Positions 50,128 through 59,915 of a stretch of DNA of 64,000 nt are shown here, piece after piece (positions within the stretch are counted from its first letter, which is position 1; every line of letters begins with the position of its first letter). Source of the stretch: Flavobacterium azizsancarii (GTDB lineage Bacteria; Bacteroidota; Bacteroidia; Flavobacteriales; Flavobacteriaceae); assembly GCF_027980145.1 (NCBI RefSeq), contig NZ_JAMZNK010000002.1, forward strand, positions 175,783-239,782, written 5' to 3'. Below the pieces are notes generated by a model. The model made no database searches, was not told the DNA's origin, and worked only from the letters and a program-made list of their open reading frames with translations. Both the position numbers and the translations under genes were made by a program.

Positions 50128-53100
50128 ATGAAAAGAAAATTAAACAGACATATATGGTTATGTATTTTATTGATTTCCATAGGAATTAAAGCTCAGGAGA
50201 CCAAGCCATTAATTCAGTCCAGACTTGAAGGAACAGTAATCGACGCTGTTACAAAAGAACCAATTATTGGTGCTTCGATAAACATTAAAGGGACTACACA
50301 CGGGGCTGTAACAGATTTTGACGGGAAGTTTTACTTTCAAACCGGGCAAAAACTTCCTTATACATTAATAGTAAGTTACCTGGGATATAAAAAAGCTGAA
50401 ATTGTAGCCAATTCAAATCCCGTTACCGTTTCTCTTACTGAGGAACAAAATGCTTTGTCTGAAGTTGTAGTTACTGCACTTGGTATTACAAAAGAAAAGA
50501 AATCTTTAGGATATACTACTCAGGCGCTTAAAGGAAAAGAGTTGTCAGAAACAAAAGAAACGAATTTTTTAAATGGTCTTAGCGGTAAATTAGCCGGAGT
50601 ACGTATTACTAATTCGCAAGGAGATATGGGATCTTCACGTATCATTATTCGTGGAGAAACTTCTATATCCGGAAACAACCAGCCGTTATTTGTGGTAGAT
50701 GGAGTTCCGGTAGACAACTCACAATTGAGCTCTGTTGGTGGAGCTGCTGCTTCTCGTGATTTTAGAAATGCAATTGCCGATTTGAATCCTCAGGATATCG
50801 AAACATTAACAGTATTAAAAGGACCTAATGCGGCTGCTCTTTACGGTTCGCGTGCAGCGCATGGTGTTGTTCTTATTACTACAAAATCAGGAAGAGGTCA
50901 ACAAGGATTAGGCATAAGCTTTAGTTCAGGTATTACCGTTTCTCAAGTTGCTACTTTACCAAGATTTCAAAATTCTTTTGGACAGGGATCAAACGGAAAG
51001 TTTAGTTACGTAGATGGTAAAGGTGGAGGAATTAATGATGGTGTTGATGAAAGCTGGGGACCTAAAATGGACGGACGCCTTATTCCTCAGTTCAATTCTA
51101 ACGGGGTAGCAGTTCCTTTTGTGGCGCATCCTGATAATGTGAAAAACTTTTTTAATACTGGTCTTACTTATGACAACAGTATTTCGATAGCAAAATCAGA
51201 TGAAAAATCAGATTTCCGTTTAGGAGTAAACAATCAAAAACAATTAGGAACAGTACCTAATAGTGAAATAAACAAAACAAACTTTACGGTTAACACGAAT
51301 TACCAAATATCCAAAAGTATAAAGGTAGGGGTAACAGCGAACTATATTGTTACAACTGCTCCAACTTTACCGGGTGGACCAACAGGTAACCGTGCTGCAG
51401 GTGTAATGTTACAGTTTCTTTGGTTCGGACGTCAGGTAGATACAGATGCACTTAGAGACAATAGAGATGTTAACTGGAACAATAGCTATTATAGCAATCC
51501 GTATTGGAATGCTTATTACAATACTACAAGCCAACAACGTAATCGTTTTATAGGAGATATCCATTTAGAAGCAAAACTTGCAGACGGACTTCTTTTTAAA
51601 TTCCGTACCGGAGTTGACTATTATAACGATCGTAGAAAATACGAGATTAAATATGGTACAAACGGAACTCCTTTTGGATCTTATGCTGAAGATGCTTACA
51701 CAGTAGACGAAAGAAATACAGAGGGTATTTTTACGTATACGAAAAAAGTAAATGACGATTTTACTATAGATGCCCTTGCCGGATTCAACGAACGTAACCA
51801 CAGTGATGCCAACAATTATCAAAAGGCGCCACGTCTTGCTGTACCTGATTTGTACACATTAACCAATTCACGTGATCCGTTGACTTCATCAAATTATTTC
51901 TCAGAATTAAAAGTATATAGTGTATATGCTTCTGCCCAGGTAGGTTATAAAAACTATGCGTTTTTGAATGTAACCGGACGTAATGACTGGTCATCGACAT
52001 TGCCAAGTAACAACCGTTCTTATTTTTATCCTTCTGTTAGTGGTAGTTTAGTATTGTCTGATGCATTGAATTTAAAAAGCAATACACTTGACTTCTTAAA
52101 ACTGCGTGGTGGCTGGTCTGAAGTAGGTAACGATGCAGATCCGTATCAATTGGCTACAGTTTACGATTTTCAAACTGCATTTGACGGAAATCCAATTCAA
52201 ACTTCTTCTAAAAAGAAACTTAATGAGAACCTGAAACCAGAGACAACACGTTCTACTGAGGTAGGTCTTGAATCTTCTTTCTGGAAAAACAGATTGCATC
52301 TTGATGTTGCTTATTATAACACAAATAGTTTCGACCAGATTCTGGAGATAAAAACAACTAATGCGAGTGGTTATAATTCACAATTAATCAATGCCGGTAA
52401 AATAAACAACCATGGTATAGAAATTCAATTGGACGGAAGCCCTATTCAAACGCGTGATTTTAAATGGAATGTGGGTGTAAATTATTCAAGAAATATTAGT
52501 AAAGTAGATGTTCTTGACTATGAAAAACAGATTCAAAATTACACAATTGCTTCCTCAGGTGGTGTTGATGTATTGGCATCTGTAGGACAAGCTTACGGTG
52601 CACTTTATGGTACAGCTTATTTGCGCGACACAAATGGAAATATAGTAGTAGGGGCAAACGGTTTACCGCAAGCTGATCCAACAAAGAAAGTATTAGGACA
52701 TTATACTCCGGACTTTTTAGGTGGTATTACAAATACATTGACATACAAGAATCTTGAACTTTCATTTCTTGTGGATGCCCGTGTAGGTGGAGAACTTTTT
52801 TCAGGAACGAACAGAACAGGTACTTATACTGGTGTATTAGATCAAACGATGCCAGGTCGTGATGCTGCAAATGGAGGATTAAATTATTATGTAACAGGTA
52901 CTACGAAAACTTTATTGAATGGTGGTACTGCTCCAAACGGAGCTGTAGTATATGATGATGGTATGATCTTTAATGGTGTACACGCTGACGGAACGCCAAA
53001 CAATCAGGTAATTAGCGCACAGGAATATTACAAAGCGTCATACAATATTAGTGAAGCTTATATCTACAGTTCAACTTTTGTAAAACTAAGAGAAGTAAAA

Positions 53101-53313
53101 CTAGCGTATAATTTCAATAAAACATTTGCTAAGAGACTAGGTTTTCAGGCAGCTAGTATCACTGCTGTAGGTCGTAACTTGTTTTTTATCTACAAAGACG
53201 TACCAAATATAGATCCTGAATCAGCTTTTAATACAGGAAACGGGCAAGGATTGGAAAGTTTGGCATTGCCAAGTACCAGAAGTTTTAGCCTTAATGTTAA
53301 TCTTAAATTTTAA
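50128..53313 (+). CDS. SusC/RagA-type TonB-linked outer membrane transporter, second
   Basis: 1061 residues. Signal peptide about 1-22 (LISIGIKAQ). The carboxypeptidase-regulatory-like domain (about 30-105) reads LEGTVIDAVTKEPIIGASINIKG; a TonB-box-like stretch ALSEVVVTALG follows. The plug (about 120-250) has LAGVRITNSQGDMGSSRIIIRG, PLFVVDGVPVDNS and NAAALYGSRAAHGVVLITTKSG; the barrel ends in Phe (NVNLKF). Energy-coupled uptake of an unknown nutrient together with the SusD-like protein encoded 12 bases downstream. No degradative enzyme adjoins. Its leader with palindrome, micro-frame and hairpin suggests tight control. Confidence 0.95.
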   Translation: MKRKLNRHIWLCILLISIGIKAQETKPLIQSRLEGTVIDAVTKEPIIGASINIKGTTHGAVTDFDGKFYFQTGQKLPYTLIVSYLGYKKAEIVANSNPVTVSLTEEQNALSEVVVTALGITKEKKSLGYTTQALKGKELSETKETNFLNGLSGKLAGVRITNSQGDMGSSRIIIRGETSISGNNQPLFVVDGVPVDNSQLSSVGGAAASRDFRNAIADLNPQDIETLTVLKGPNAAALYGSRAAHGVVLITTKSGRGQQGLGISFSSGITVSQVATLPRFQNSFGQGSNGKFSYVDGKGGGINDGVDESWGPKMDGRLIPQFNSNGVAVPFVAHPDNVKNFFNTGLTYDNSISIAKSDEKSDFRLGVNNQKQLGTVPNSEINKTNFTVNTNYQISKSIKVGVTANYIVTTAPTLPGGPTGNRAAGVMLQFLWFGRQVDTDALRDNRDVNWNNSYYSNPYWNAYYNTTSQQRNRFIGDIHLEAKLADGLLFKFRTGVDYYNDRRKYEIKYGTNGTPFGSYAEDAYTVDERNTEGIFTYTKKVNDDFTIDALAGFNERNHSDANNYQKAPRLAVPDLYTLTNSRDPLTSSNYFSELKVYSVYASAQVGYKNYAFLNVTGRNDWSSTLPSNNRSYFYPSVSGSLVLSDALNLKSNTLDFLKLRGGWSEVGNDADPYQLATVYDFQTAFDGNPIQTSSKKKLNENLKPETTRSTEVGLESSFWKNRLHLDVAYYNTNSFDQILEIKTTNASGYNSQLINAGKINNHGIEIQLDGSPIQTRDFKWNVGVNYSRNISKVDVLDYEKQIQNYTIASSGGVDVLASVGQAYGALYGTAYLRDTNGNIVVGANGLPQADPTKKVLGHYTPDFLGGITNTLTYKNLELSFLVDARVGGELFSGTNRTGTYTGVLDQTMPGRDAANGGLNYYVTGTTKTLLNGGTAPNGAVVYDDGMIFNGVHADGTPNNQVISAQEYYKASYNISEAYIYSSTFVKLREVKLAYNFNKTFAKRLGFQAASITAVGRNLFFIYKDVPNIDPESAFNTGNGQGLESLALPSTRSFSLNVNLKF

Positions 53314-53325
53314 AAACACGAAATC

Positions 53326-54750
53326 ATGCTAAAAAAACTAGCTTATATAACGCTGTTTGCAGTATCACTGGTCTCTTGCAGCGACAGTCTGGATGAAATT
53401 AATAAAAATCCAAATGCAACCGAAACGCCTTTAGCACCTTATTTGTTAACAGGATCATTAAAACAAGGAGCTGATATCTATTGGGGATCAGATAATAACT
53501 TTAATTCATCTTTGTTATTTGTTCAGCACTGGGCTAAAATTCAATATACTGAACCGGACAGATATGATGTATCTAATACTTCATTCACTACTTTATGGAA
53601 TACAGGATATGCAACTTTAATCACGGATTTGAACACGATTTTGAAATTTTCAGATCAGCAGGCAAATTCAAATTATAAAGGGATTGCATTAACTCTTCGT
53701 TCATGGACTTTCTTATTATTAACAGATGCTTACGGAAGCATTCCTTATAAAGAAGCAGGTCTAAAAGTAACGCCGGCATATAATACTCAAAAAGAAGTAT
53801 ATATCGGATTATTGGAAGATTTAAAACAAGCTCAGTCTTTGTTGAGTGCAACAAATGGTACCGTTACAGGTGATTTAGCTTATAAAGGCGACATCTCAAA
53901 ATGGAAAAAACTTGTAAACTCGCTTCGTTTGCGTATTGCTTTGAGAATTTCTGATAAAGAACCTGCTTTAGCAAAACAAGCTGCAATTGATGCAACAACT
54001 GATGCTGCAGGAGTATTGAGCAGCAACAGCGATACCTTTAAGTTTACTTACATCAGTTCGCCTCAGCAAAATCCAGCTTCGGCCTGGTTTGAAACTCGTG
54101 ATGATTTCCGTATTTCAAAAACTTTGGTTGATAAGCTAAACGAGTTAGCTGATCCGCGTTTGCCAGTTTATGCTCAATTACCAACGGATGCAACGGTAGG
54201 TAAATATCTAGGTGGTGCTAATGGATTATCAAACAGTGATGCCAACAGTCAGGGTTTTGCTAAAACATCAAAACCGGGAACATACTTTTTGACTTCCACA
54301 TCGCCAGCTGTAATTGTTTCTTATTCAGAAACGTTATTCAATCTTTCTGAAGCAGTAGCTCGTGGTTTTATTGCCGGAGATGCTGAGCAGCTTTACAAAA
54401 GTGCAATTACGGCATCATTCAATCAATTTGGGATTACAGATGCGACAGCTATTACGAAATATCTTAATCAGACATCTGTGAAGTATGATGCAACCAATTA
54501 TGCCAAATCTATAGGTACACAAAAATGGATCGCATTTTTTGGACAAGGTCTGGATGCTTTTGTAGAGTGGAGAAGACTTGATTATCCTGTATTGACTGCC
54601 GGTCCGTCTACTGTCTTGAATGGACAGATTCCTTCTCGTTTCTTTTACCCGGGTACAGAACAATCGTTGAACGGAACTAGTTACCGTGCCGCAGTATCTG
54701 AACAAGGAAAAGACTTGCTTACGACAAAACTATGGTTTGATGTAAAATAA
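53326..54750 (+). CDS. SusD-like lipoprotein (SusD_2 type)
   Basis: 474 residues. Lipobox VSLVSCSDSLDEIN (Cys about 18) followed by NKNPNATETPLAPYLLTGSL, the opening of the SusD-like_2 family. KGIALTLRSWTFLLLTDAYGSIPYKEA is the second hallmark. ETLFNLSEAVARGF and IGTQKWIAFFGQGLDAFVEWRRLDYP lie in the C-terminal half. This smaller SusD branch often serves peptide- or small-ligand-type SusC transporters. It is the lid for the SusC protein encoded upstream and ends the operon; strong terminator at 54787. Confidence 0.93.
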   Translation: MLKKLAYITLFAVSLVSCSDSLDEINKNPNATETPLAPYLLTGSLKQGADIYWGSDNNFNSSLLFVQHWAKIQYTEPDRYDVSNTSFTTLWNTGYATLITDLNTILKFSDQQANSNYKGIALTLRSWTFLLLTDAYGSIPYKEAGLKVTPAYNTQKEVYIGLLEDLKQAQSLLSATNGTVTGDLAYKGDISKWKKLVNSLRLRIALRISDKEPALAKQAAIDATTDAAGVLSSNSDTFKFTYISSPQQNPASAWFETRDDFRISKTLVDKLNELADPRLPVYAQLPTDATVGKYLGGANGLSNSDANSQGFAKTSKPGTYFLTSTSPAVIVSYSETLFNLSEAVARGFIAGDAEQLYKSAITASFNQFGITDATAITKYLNQTSVKYDATNYAKSIGTQKWIAFFGQGLDAFVEWRRLDYPVLTAGPSTVLNGQIPSRFFYPGTEQSLNGTSYRAAVSEQGKDLLTTKLWFDVK

Positions 54751-54786
54751 ATCAGACTCCTAAAAGGATACTTATCTTTATAAAAC

Positions 54787-54819
54787 AAAAAAGCTAAATC
54801 GAAAGATTTAGCTTTTTTT
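54787..54819 (+). terminator. Rho-independent terminator of the second susCD operon
   Basis: AAAAGCTAAATC pairs perfectly with GATTTAGCTTTT on a GAAA tetraloop, followed by a T run. Confidence 0.92.
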
Positions 54820-55003
54820 ATTTCTATAAGTGTAGGTTTGTTTTGATCAATTCAAGCTGCCGGGTTAATCATATGTGGTTCCTCGGAGAATGTTATGAAG
54901 TGTATAAAAACGAATGCTATGACGAATAAATCTCCAGGAATGGCTCAAAAAAACATATAAGTTTTTCATTTTCAGAAGGGGAGAAATCGCGCTAGCTATT
55001 GCA

Positions 55004-55150
55004 CATAGAAAATAACCAATCTTTGCCGAGCCTCTAGTACGCTTTCTATCCCGAAGCTTCGGGACTTTGCCGAATGATCTGGAAAAAGGTGCAAAGCCGC
55101 CACGTTTACATTCATTTTCTTTGCGACTCTACGACTTCGCGCGAAATCTT
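55004..55150 (-). repeat. Dispersed intergenic repeat, copy B
   Basis: Inverted relative to copy A at 47910. Shares the 37-bp block (55091-55127, two mismatches), CATTCGGCAAA (reverse strand) and GAAGCTTCGGGAT (55048-55065 region, itself a palindrome). CCAATCTTTGC near 55008 matches the inverted GCAAAGATTGG at 9305. Confidence 0.7.
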
Positions 55151-55196
55151 TTAGCTATAATTGTCCTTAAAAAAAGCTTAACTTAATTCGAAAAGG

Positions 55197-57371
55197 CTAA
55201 AATGCCTGCACAAAGCTGATTGTTAAACGGGTCCCATTTTCTTTTACATAATTCATATTATTAGATTGCCATTGAGAAATAACGCTATAATAATCCTTGT
55301 TAAATAAATTCTCTATACCAAAACGAACAGTACTTTTTTCTCTAAATGTATAGCTGGAAGAAAGGTTGAAAGCCGTGAAAGATTTGATAGGTCCTGTACC
55401 ATAAGTATAAGCACCATTGATAGGTTCAAATCGATCTCTACCAGAAGTATTGATCATTTGCAAAAATATTGACCAAGCCTCAAGAGGTCTAAAAACGGTA
55501 TAAGCTACTATTTTAGGCGGATTGATACGATCACCTCCTAAGTATACTTTTTTATCAACAACTTCACGTTTTCCTTCTGTAAAAGAATAATTAGCTCCAA
55601 TATCAATTTTTGGATGAAGACGATATTTTGCCGACACTTCAAAGCCATAAATTTTTTCGGGAGATCTTGAAATTTGTGGATTACCATCAACATATACATA
55701 AGAAGCGCCTAATTTTGAAGTGCTGTAATAAACGGCACCTTCATAAGAAAGTTTATCGAAAGATCCTGAAAAACCAAATTCATAATTATTTGCCGTAACC
55801 GCTTTTATCGAAGTATTACTTACTGTGTTTTCTTTTGCAGCACGCAGAACCAAACCTAAATCAGCAACACTGAAACTCTGTGAAAAACTGACAAAAGGTT
55901 TAAATAAATTCCATTTTGTATAACGTAATCCGGCATTAAACATTAGTGCATTAAAATCTAATGCTCCGCCATTAACAGCAATTCCGCCACCCACATAAGT
56001 TCCGTTTACATAATTGCGAATACCAATAGTGGTATAATCAGGCACATCGATGTTGACATTTTCAAGCCTTAAACCCGTTTTTAAAACTAAATTTGGACCA
56101 AACATATTTTTAAGCTGAAAATACGGTGCCAAATTGTTCATTTTCATTTCAGGAATTACTGATCTTCCATCAGTAAGATGCGTATCTGTTATATCAGAAA
56201 GAATATCCAATCCGTAAATCAGATCGCCGGATAACAAAGGACTGAATTCGTAAGGAGTACTAAAATTCAAACGAAAACCCAGCTTTTTGCTTTGTGTAGC
56301 AGGCTGCCCATTATTTTCAAAAAAGTCACTATAATTAATTAAAGTAAGATAATCTTGAAAATACAGCGTAGCATTCACATCCGTATTTCCAATGAAATTC
56401 TTTCCTATATAACTTAAACTTGCGTTATGATTATAAGGAGTTCCTTCCGGCTCTCCTGGGCGCTGTCCTCTTATACCGATAGTTGGCGAATCAAAATTGC
56501 CATAAACTCCAGCCTTAGCAATGTAATCCGTATGTTGCGTGCTTTCGAAATAATTATACATTAATTCTAACCGATTATTTTGATTTATGTCATAGCCAAT
56601 TTTAGCAAAAGCATTCCAGTTTCGAAGATCATTCATTCCGTATTCCGGAGAAAGTACACGGCCTTTTGCATCACGATAAAGTCCCGTCTCTTCATAACGT
56701 CCACTCACAACATAATCGATCTTGTTTATTTTACCGCTCAATAATTGAGATACAAAAAAACCAGCCGTTCCTTTAGGTTTAATGAGAGAAAATGCTGTCC
56801 CGGCTTCTGTTGATCCGCTAATTGCCTTGTCCTGATTTGCTCGTTTAGTGATGTAATTGATAAGACCACCATCGGCACCATTTCCGTAAATAGCAGTTGC
56901 ACCCTTGATAACCTCTACACGATCTAAGACAGTAGGATCAAGAGAGCGCATGTCTTTAGCCCCATCTCTCAAAGGCGTAGATTGCGGGATACCATCAATC
57001 ATAACTAATACACGGCGACCGCGTAAAGTCTGACCCAAATTTTGAGTTCTGTTCGTGCTAAAACCCAAACCAGGAACTGATGCACCTAAGATATCACTAA
57101 GGTTAGAGCTAATACTTAATTGTTGCTGTAGTTGTTTTTTTGATACTATAGTGACAGAAGAAGGAACTTCATTTAAGCTTTCTGCCTGCCTTGATGCAGA
57201 GACCACAATTTCCTGCAATTCATTATCTGCTGATGATTTATCAGGCAAGATACTGTCCTGAATTTTAGTGTTTTTGTTTTTTTCTTTATTCGTATTTGTT
57301 TTGGTAATTTGTTGTGCAGAAAGTGAACTTATTGAGAAGAACACCAATAGTAGGATAGAAAATTTTAACAT
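55197..57371 (-). CDS. TonB-dependent siderophore-type receptor
   Basis: 724 residues. Signal peptide about 1-19 (FFSISSLSAQQ), a Lys/Asn-rich linker, TonB box LQEIVVSAS, then the plug (about 55-180: VPSSVTIVSKKQLQQQL, LGQTLRGRRVLVMIDGIPQ, LDRVEVIKGATAIYGNGADGGLINYITK) and a barrel with C-terminal RLTISFVQAF. It lacks the carboxypeptidase-like domain of SusC proteins and looks like ferric-siderophore or ferrichrome receptors. Ligand not provable here. Consensus promoter at 57401-57430. Confidence 0.92.
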   Translation of the reverse strand: MLKFSILLLVFFSISSLSAQQITKTNTNKEKNKNTKIQDSILPDKSSADNELQEIVVSASRQAESLNEVPSSVTIVSKKQLQQQLSISSNLSDILGASVPGLGFSTNRTQNLGQTLRGRRVLVMIDGIPQSTPLRDGAKDMRSLDPTVLDRVEVIKGATAIYGNGADGGLINYITKRANQDKAISGSTEAGTAFSLIKPKGTAGFFVSQLLSGKINKIDYVVSGRYEETGLYRDAKGRVLSPEYGMNDLRNWNAFAKIGYDINQNNRLELMYNYFESTQHTDYIAKAGVYGNFDSPTIGIRGQRPGEPEGTPYNHNASLSYIGKNFIGNTDVNATLYFQDYLTLINYSDFFENNGQPATQSKKLGFRLNFSTPYEFSPLLSGDLIYGLDILSDITDTHLTDGRSVIPEMKMNNLAPYFQLKNMFGPNLVLKTGLRLENVNIDVPDYTTIGIRNYVNGTYVGGGIAVNGGALDFNALMFNAGLRYTKWNLFKPFVSFSQSFSVADLGLVLRAAKENTVSNTSIKAVTANNYEFGFSGSFDKLSYEGAVYYSTSKLGASYVYVDGNPQISRSPEKIYGFEVSAKYRLHPKIDIGANYSFTEGKREVVDKKVYLGGDRINPPKIVAYTVFRPLEAWSIFLQMINTSGRDRFEPINGAYTYGTGPIKSFTAFNLSSSYTFREKSTVRFGIENLFNKDYYSVISQWQSNNMNYVKENGTRLTISFVQAF

Positions 57372-57400
57372 CGCTTATTTAGACTTAATTAAGATAAATA

Positions 57401-57430
57401 CAAATATATTAAATGTAATAAAAATAACAA
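57401..57430 (-). promoter_or_regulatory. Bacteroidota-type promoter of the TonB receptor gene
   Basis: On the minus strand: TTG (57428-57430), 19-base spacer, TATATTTG (57401-57408); full match, 30 bases before the start codon. Confidence 0.8.
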
Positions 57431-57637
57431 GGGTAATATTGCAGTGTTTTTTATTATCGGAGATTTTATTGACACGAAATATATTGATATTCAATACAAC
57501 TAAAGAATATGAAGCATAATATGAGCAGGTTAAAATTACGGATATCTATAAGGTCAAATACAAATTAGAAACAGGGAAAGTTGTCTGATTTAGAAGTTCT
57601 TATATAAATTTTCGATATAAGTACTTATTTTTCAGAG

Positions 57638-57663
57638 TTGTACTGTTAATTTTACTATATTTA
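57638..57663 (+). promoter_or_regulatory. Candidate promoter of the cold-shock gene
   Basis: TTG at 57638-57640, 15-base spacer, TATATTTA at 57656-57663; one base off consensus and a short spacer. Confidence 0.4.
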
Positions 57664-57685
57664 CCACCAATAAATAATTATTAAG

Positions 57686-57877
57686 ATGCAAGAAGGTACA
57701 GTAAAATTCTTCAATGAAGAAAAAGGTTTTGGATTTATAACACCAAAGAATGGTGGAAGTGAAATTTTCGTTCATGTTTCAGGTTTATCAGAAAATATTC
57801 GTGAGAATGACGAAGTACGTTATGACATCGCAGAAGGTAAAAAAGGACCAAATGCAGTAAACGTTGTAGTAGCTTAA
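57686..57877 (+). CDS. Cold-shock domain protein (CspA family)
   Basis: 63 residues, one OB-fold cold-shock domain. Both RNA-binding motifs are present: RNP1 as KGFGFITP (residues 13-20) and RNP2 as IFVHVSGL (27-34). Small single-domain proteins like this bind single-stranded RNA/DNA and melt RNA structure. It starts MQEGTVKFFNEEKGFG, with a plain start context. Single-gene unit with a strong terminator at 57901. Confidence 0.97.
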   Translation: MQEGTVKFFNEEKGFGFITPKNGGSEIFVHVSGLSENIRENDEVRYDIAEGKKGPNAVNVVVA

Positions 57878-57900
57878 TCTACTAAGAAAAAGCACAAAAG

Positions 57901-57928
57901 AACACCTGCCAATGGCAGGTGTTTTTTT
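57901..57928 (+). terminator. Rho-independent terminator of the cold-shock gene
   Basis: AACACCTGCC pairs perfectly with GGCAGGTGTT on a three-base loop, followed by T7. Confidence 0.93.
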
Positions 57929-57985
57929 GTGCCAAAAAATTACTTAATTATTGGTTGGCCTTTTTGTACGGTTTTACAATATAAG

Positions 57986-58348
<363 letters not shown>

Positions 58349-58444
58349 TTAGTCTTTATATAATATTTTAATAGGGCAGAAGTGTGTGAAGTAAATCTTT
58401 AATTTAATAAAATAGAGGGAATTATTGATCACGGAAAGTAAATT

Positions 58445-58960
58445 TTACTTTCGATTTATTGCATCAGCTATTTTTCCGATACTAAATAATAAGAAGGTTC
58501 CTGAAAATAAACCAATAATAAGGTAAAGAAAATAGTTTTCAGTAGGATAATTTAAATTTTTCATCAAATACAGAACCCCTAAGCACACAAAGAACATTCC
58601 TATAAAAAACATGAGATACTTTACCAGAAAGTCTTTTTTGGGTAAAAAATATTCTTTTTCAGGATTTTCAGGATTGTAATATATTGGTGTCACTTCTCCA
58701 ATTTTGCATAAAGAATTGCTTTTACCTTTTACAGTATAAGTTTTAATGCCATTTTGATCTTTATGAGAAAAAGTAAAAACGGGAATTGTCAAAGAAGGTG
58801 AATCACCAGTCGACTTTTCAGTAGAAAAGTAAATCATTTTAGCTTCTTCAAGCAGTCCGTTTCTTTTAAGTCTTGACTGAATTCTATGTGTCAAAAAAGA
58901 AAAGATAATCGCTATCGTTCCCATTAAAATCATAAAGATATTCCAGAAATAGGCTTCCAT
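58445..58960 (-). CDS. DUF3592-like membrane protein
   Basis: 171 residues. One N-terminal membrane helix (about 4-24, WNIFMILMGTIAIIFSFLT), a soluble loop of strands (about 40-105: LTIPVFTFSHKDQNGIKTYTVKGKS, GEVTPIYYNPENPEKEYFLP) and two C-terminal helices (about 114-131 and 142-162). The loop with VxxxYNPxNPxxxxL is the DUF3592 pattern. Inner-membrane protein of unknown role. Confidence 0.78.
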   Translation of the reverse strand: MEAYFWNIFMILMGTIAIIFSFLTHRIQSRLKRNGLLEEAKMIYFSTEKSTGDSPSLTIPVFTFSHKDQNGIKTYTVKGKSNSLCKIGEVTPIYYNPENPEKEYFLPKKDFLVKYLMFFIGMFFVCLGVLYLMKNLNYPTENYFLYLIIGLFSGTFLLFSIGKIADAINRK

Positions 58961-59272
58961 AATTCGTTGTATATTTAATTACTGTAATGCTCTTTGTTAT
59001 TTTTTATAAACTTAACTCTCACGTTTTTAATTGTTTTTTAATTTGTGATGTATAAAAACGATATCGAGGTCAGGCTAAAATACGATAAAATAGATTTCTT
59101 CAACAAAAATTTCATTTCACTAAACAGATATTTTTTATTTTTCATTATTAATGAGCTTTAATTTATATCCGCACATTAGATATTCTGCAACAAACTGTGG
59201 AAATAACATGGAATCAGTACCGTGATGCCTAAAAAAAACACACCAATAATAAGTCTTCATCCCAATAAAAAA

Positions 59273-59303
59273 TTGACTTATGTACTTACAGTTTGTACTT
59301 TTG
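59273..59303 (+). promoter_or_regulatory. Bacteroidota-type promoter of the SpoU/TrmH methyltransferase gene
   Basis: TTG at 59273-59275, 20-base spacer, TACTTTTG at 59296-59303; full consensus. Only five bases separate it from the ATG at 59309. Confidence 0.78.
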
Positions 59304-59308
59304 CCTTT

Positions 59309-59767
59309 ATGAATGATAATTTTATAAATGAATATTTCGGCATAGGAATCCAAAATGGTAAGACGCCTGAAAATTTAGGAGTTTTGTGGCGAACAGCTCA
59401 GAATTTAGGAGCTACTTTTATATTTACTATTGGCAATCGATATGCCAAACAAGCCTGCGACACTCATGATGCAGTAAAAGCAATACCATATTTTCATTAT
59501 GATACTTTCGAAGCTTTTTTTGATAACTTACCAAAAGGAGCGCGATTAGTTGGTGTTGAATTAGATGAGCAAGCTTCAGATTTAGAAACCTTTGAACATC
59601 CGCGACGTTGTGTCTATTTATTAGGAGCAGAAGACCATGGTTTGTCCAGAAAAGTAATGGATAAATGCCATAATTTAATAAAATTCAAATCAGAGAAAAG
59701 CTTAAACGTTGCAGTGGCAGGAAGTATTATTATGTACGACAGAAACTTACCCAAACCACGTTCTTAA
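59309..59767 (+). CDS. SpoU/TrmH-family RNA 2'-O-methyltransferase
   Basis: 152 residues from the ATG at 59309. The three SPOUT motifs are all seen: motif 1 KTPENLGVLWRTAQNLGATF (N..G...R), motif 2 VYLLGAEDHGLSRKVMDKC and motif 3 LNVAVAGSIIMYD, forming the knotted SAM site. It would methylate a ribose in tRNA or rRNA. A start 29 codons upstream (59222) would run through a perfect promoter and gives no family homology, so I reject it. The mRNA would then be almost leaderless. Confidence 0.9.
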   Translation: MNDNFINEYFGIGIQNGKTPENLGVLWRTAQNLGATFIFTIGNRYAKQACDTHDAVKAIPYFHYDTFEAFFDNLPKGARLVGVELDEQASDLETFEHPRRCVYLLGAEDHGLSRKVMDKCHNLIKFKSEKSLNVAVAGSIIMYDRNLPKPRS

Positions 59768-59816
59768 AGTTAAAGAAGTTAATTACTTGACTGTCATGTC
59801 CTGATCTTATAATGAC

Positions 59817-59850
59817 AAAACCCTGTAAAACCAAAAGGTTCACAGGGCTT
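59817..59850 (-). terminator. Terminator between methyltransferase and OmpA genes
   Basis: ACCCTGT/ACAGGG outer stem with ACC/GGT inner pairing; on the minus strand it ends in ACAGGGTTTTG. Convergent genes, so it may serve both. Confidence 0.65.
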
Positions 59851-59915
59851 AATTTGTATTCTAACTAAAAACTAATTCATGCTTTAATACACTCGTTGAA
59901 TTATAAGAGTATGTA

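Larger units (their letters stand above)
54751..55196. other. Intergenic region with terminator and dispersed repeat
   Basis: Terminator at 54787, then repeat copy B (55004-55150). Also GGGAGAAATCG at 54979-54989, matching the repeat-like region at 9280. No gene seen. Confidence 0.5.
57372..57685. other. Divergent intergenic region between TonB receptor and cold-shock genes
   Basis: 314 bases carrying one promoter in each direction. I see no Fur-like 19-bp palindrome near the receptor promoter and no gene. Confidence 0.5.

Noticed and set aside
59222..59308. N-terminal extension of the SpoU/TrmH methyltransferase
   Set aside because: It would encode across a perfect consensus promoter, and family homology begins at MNDNFINEYFGIG.
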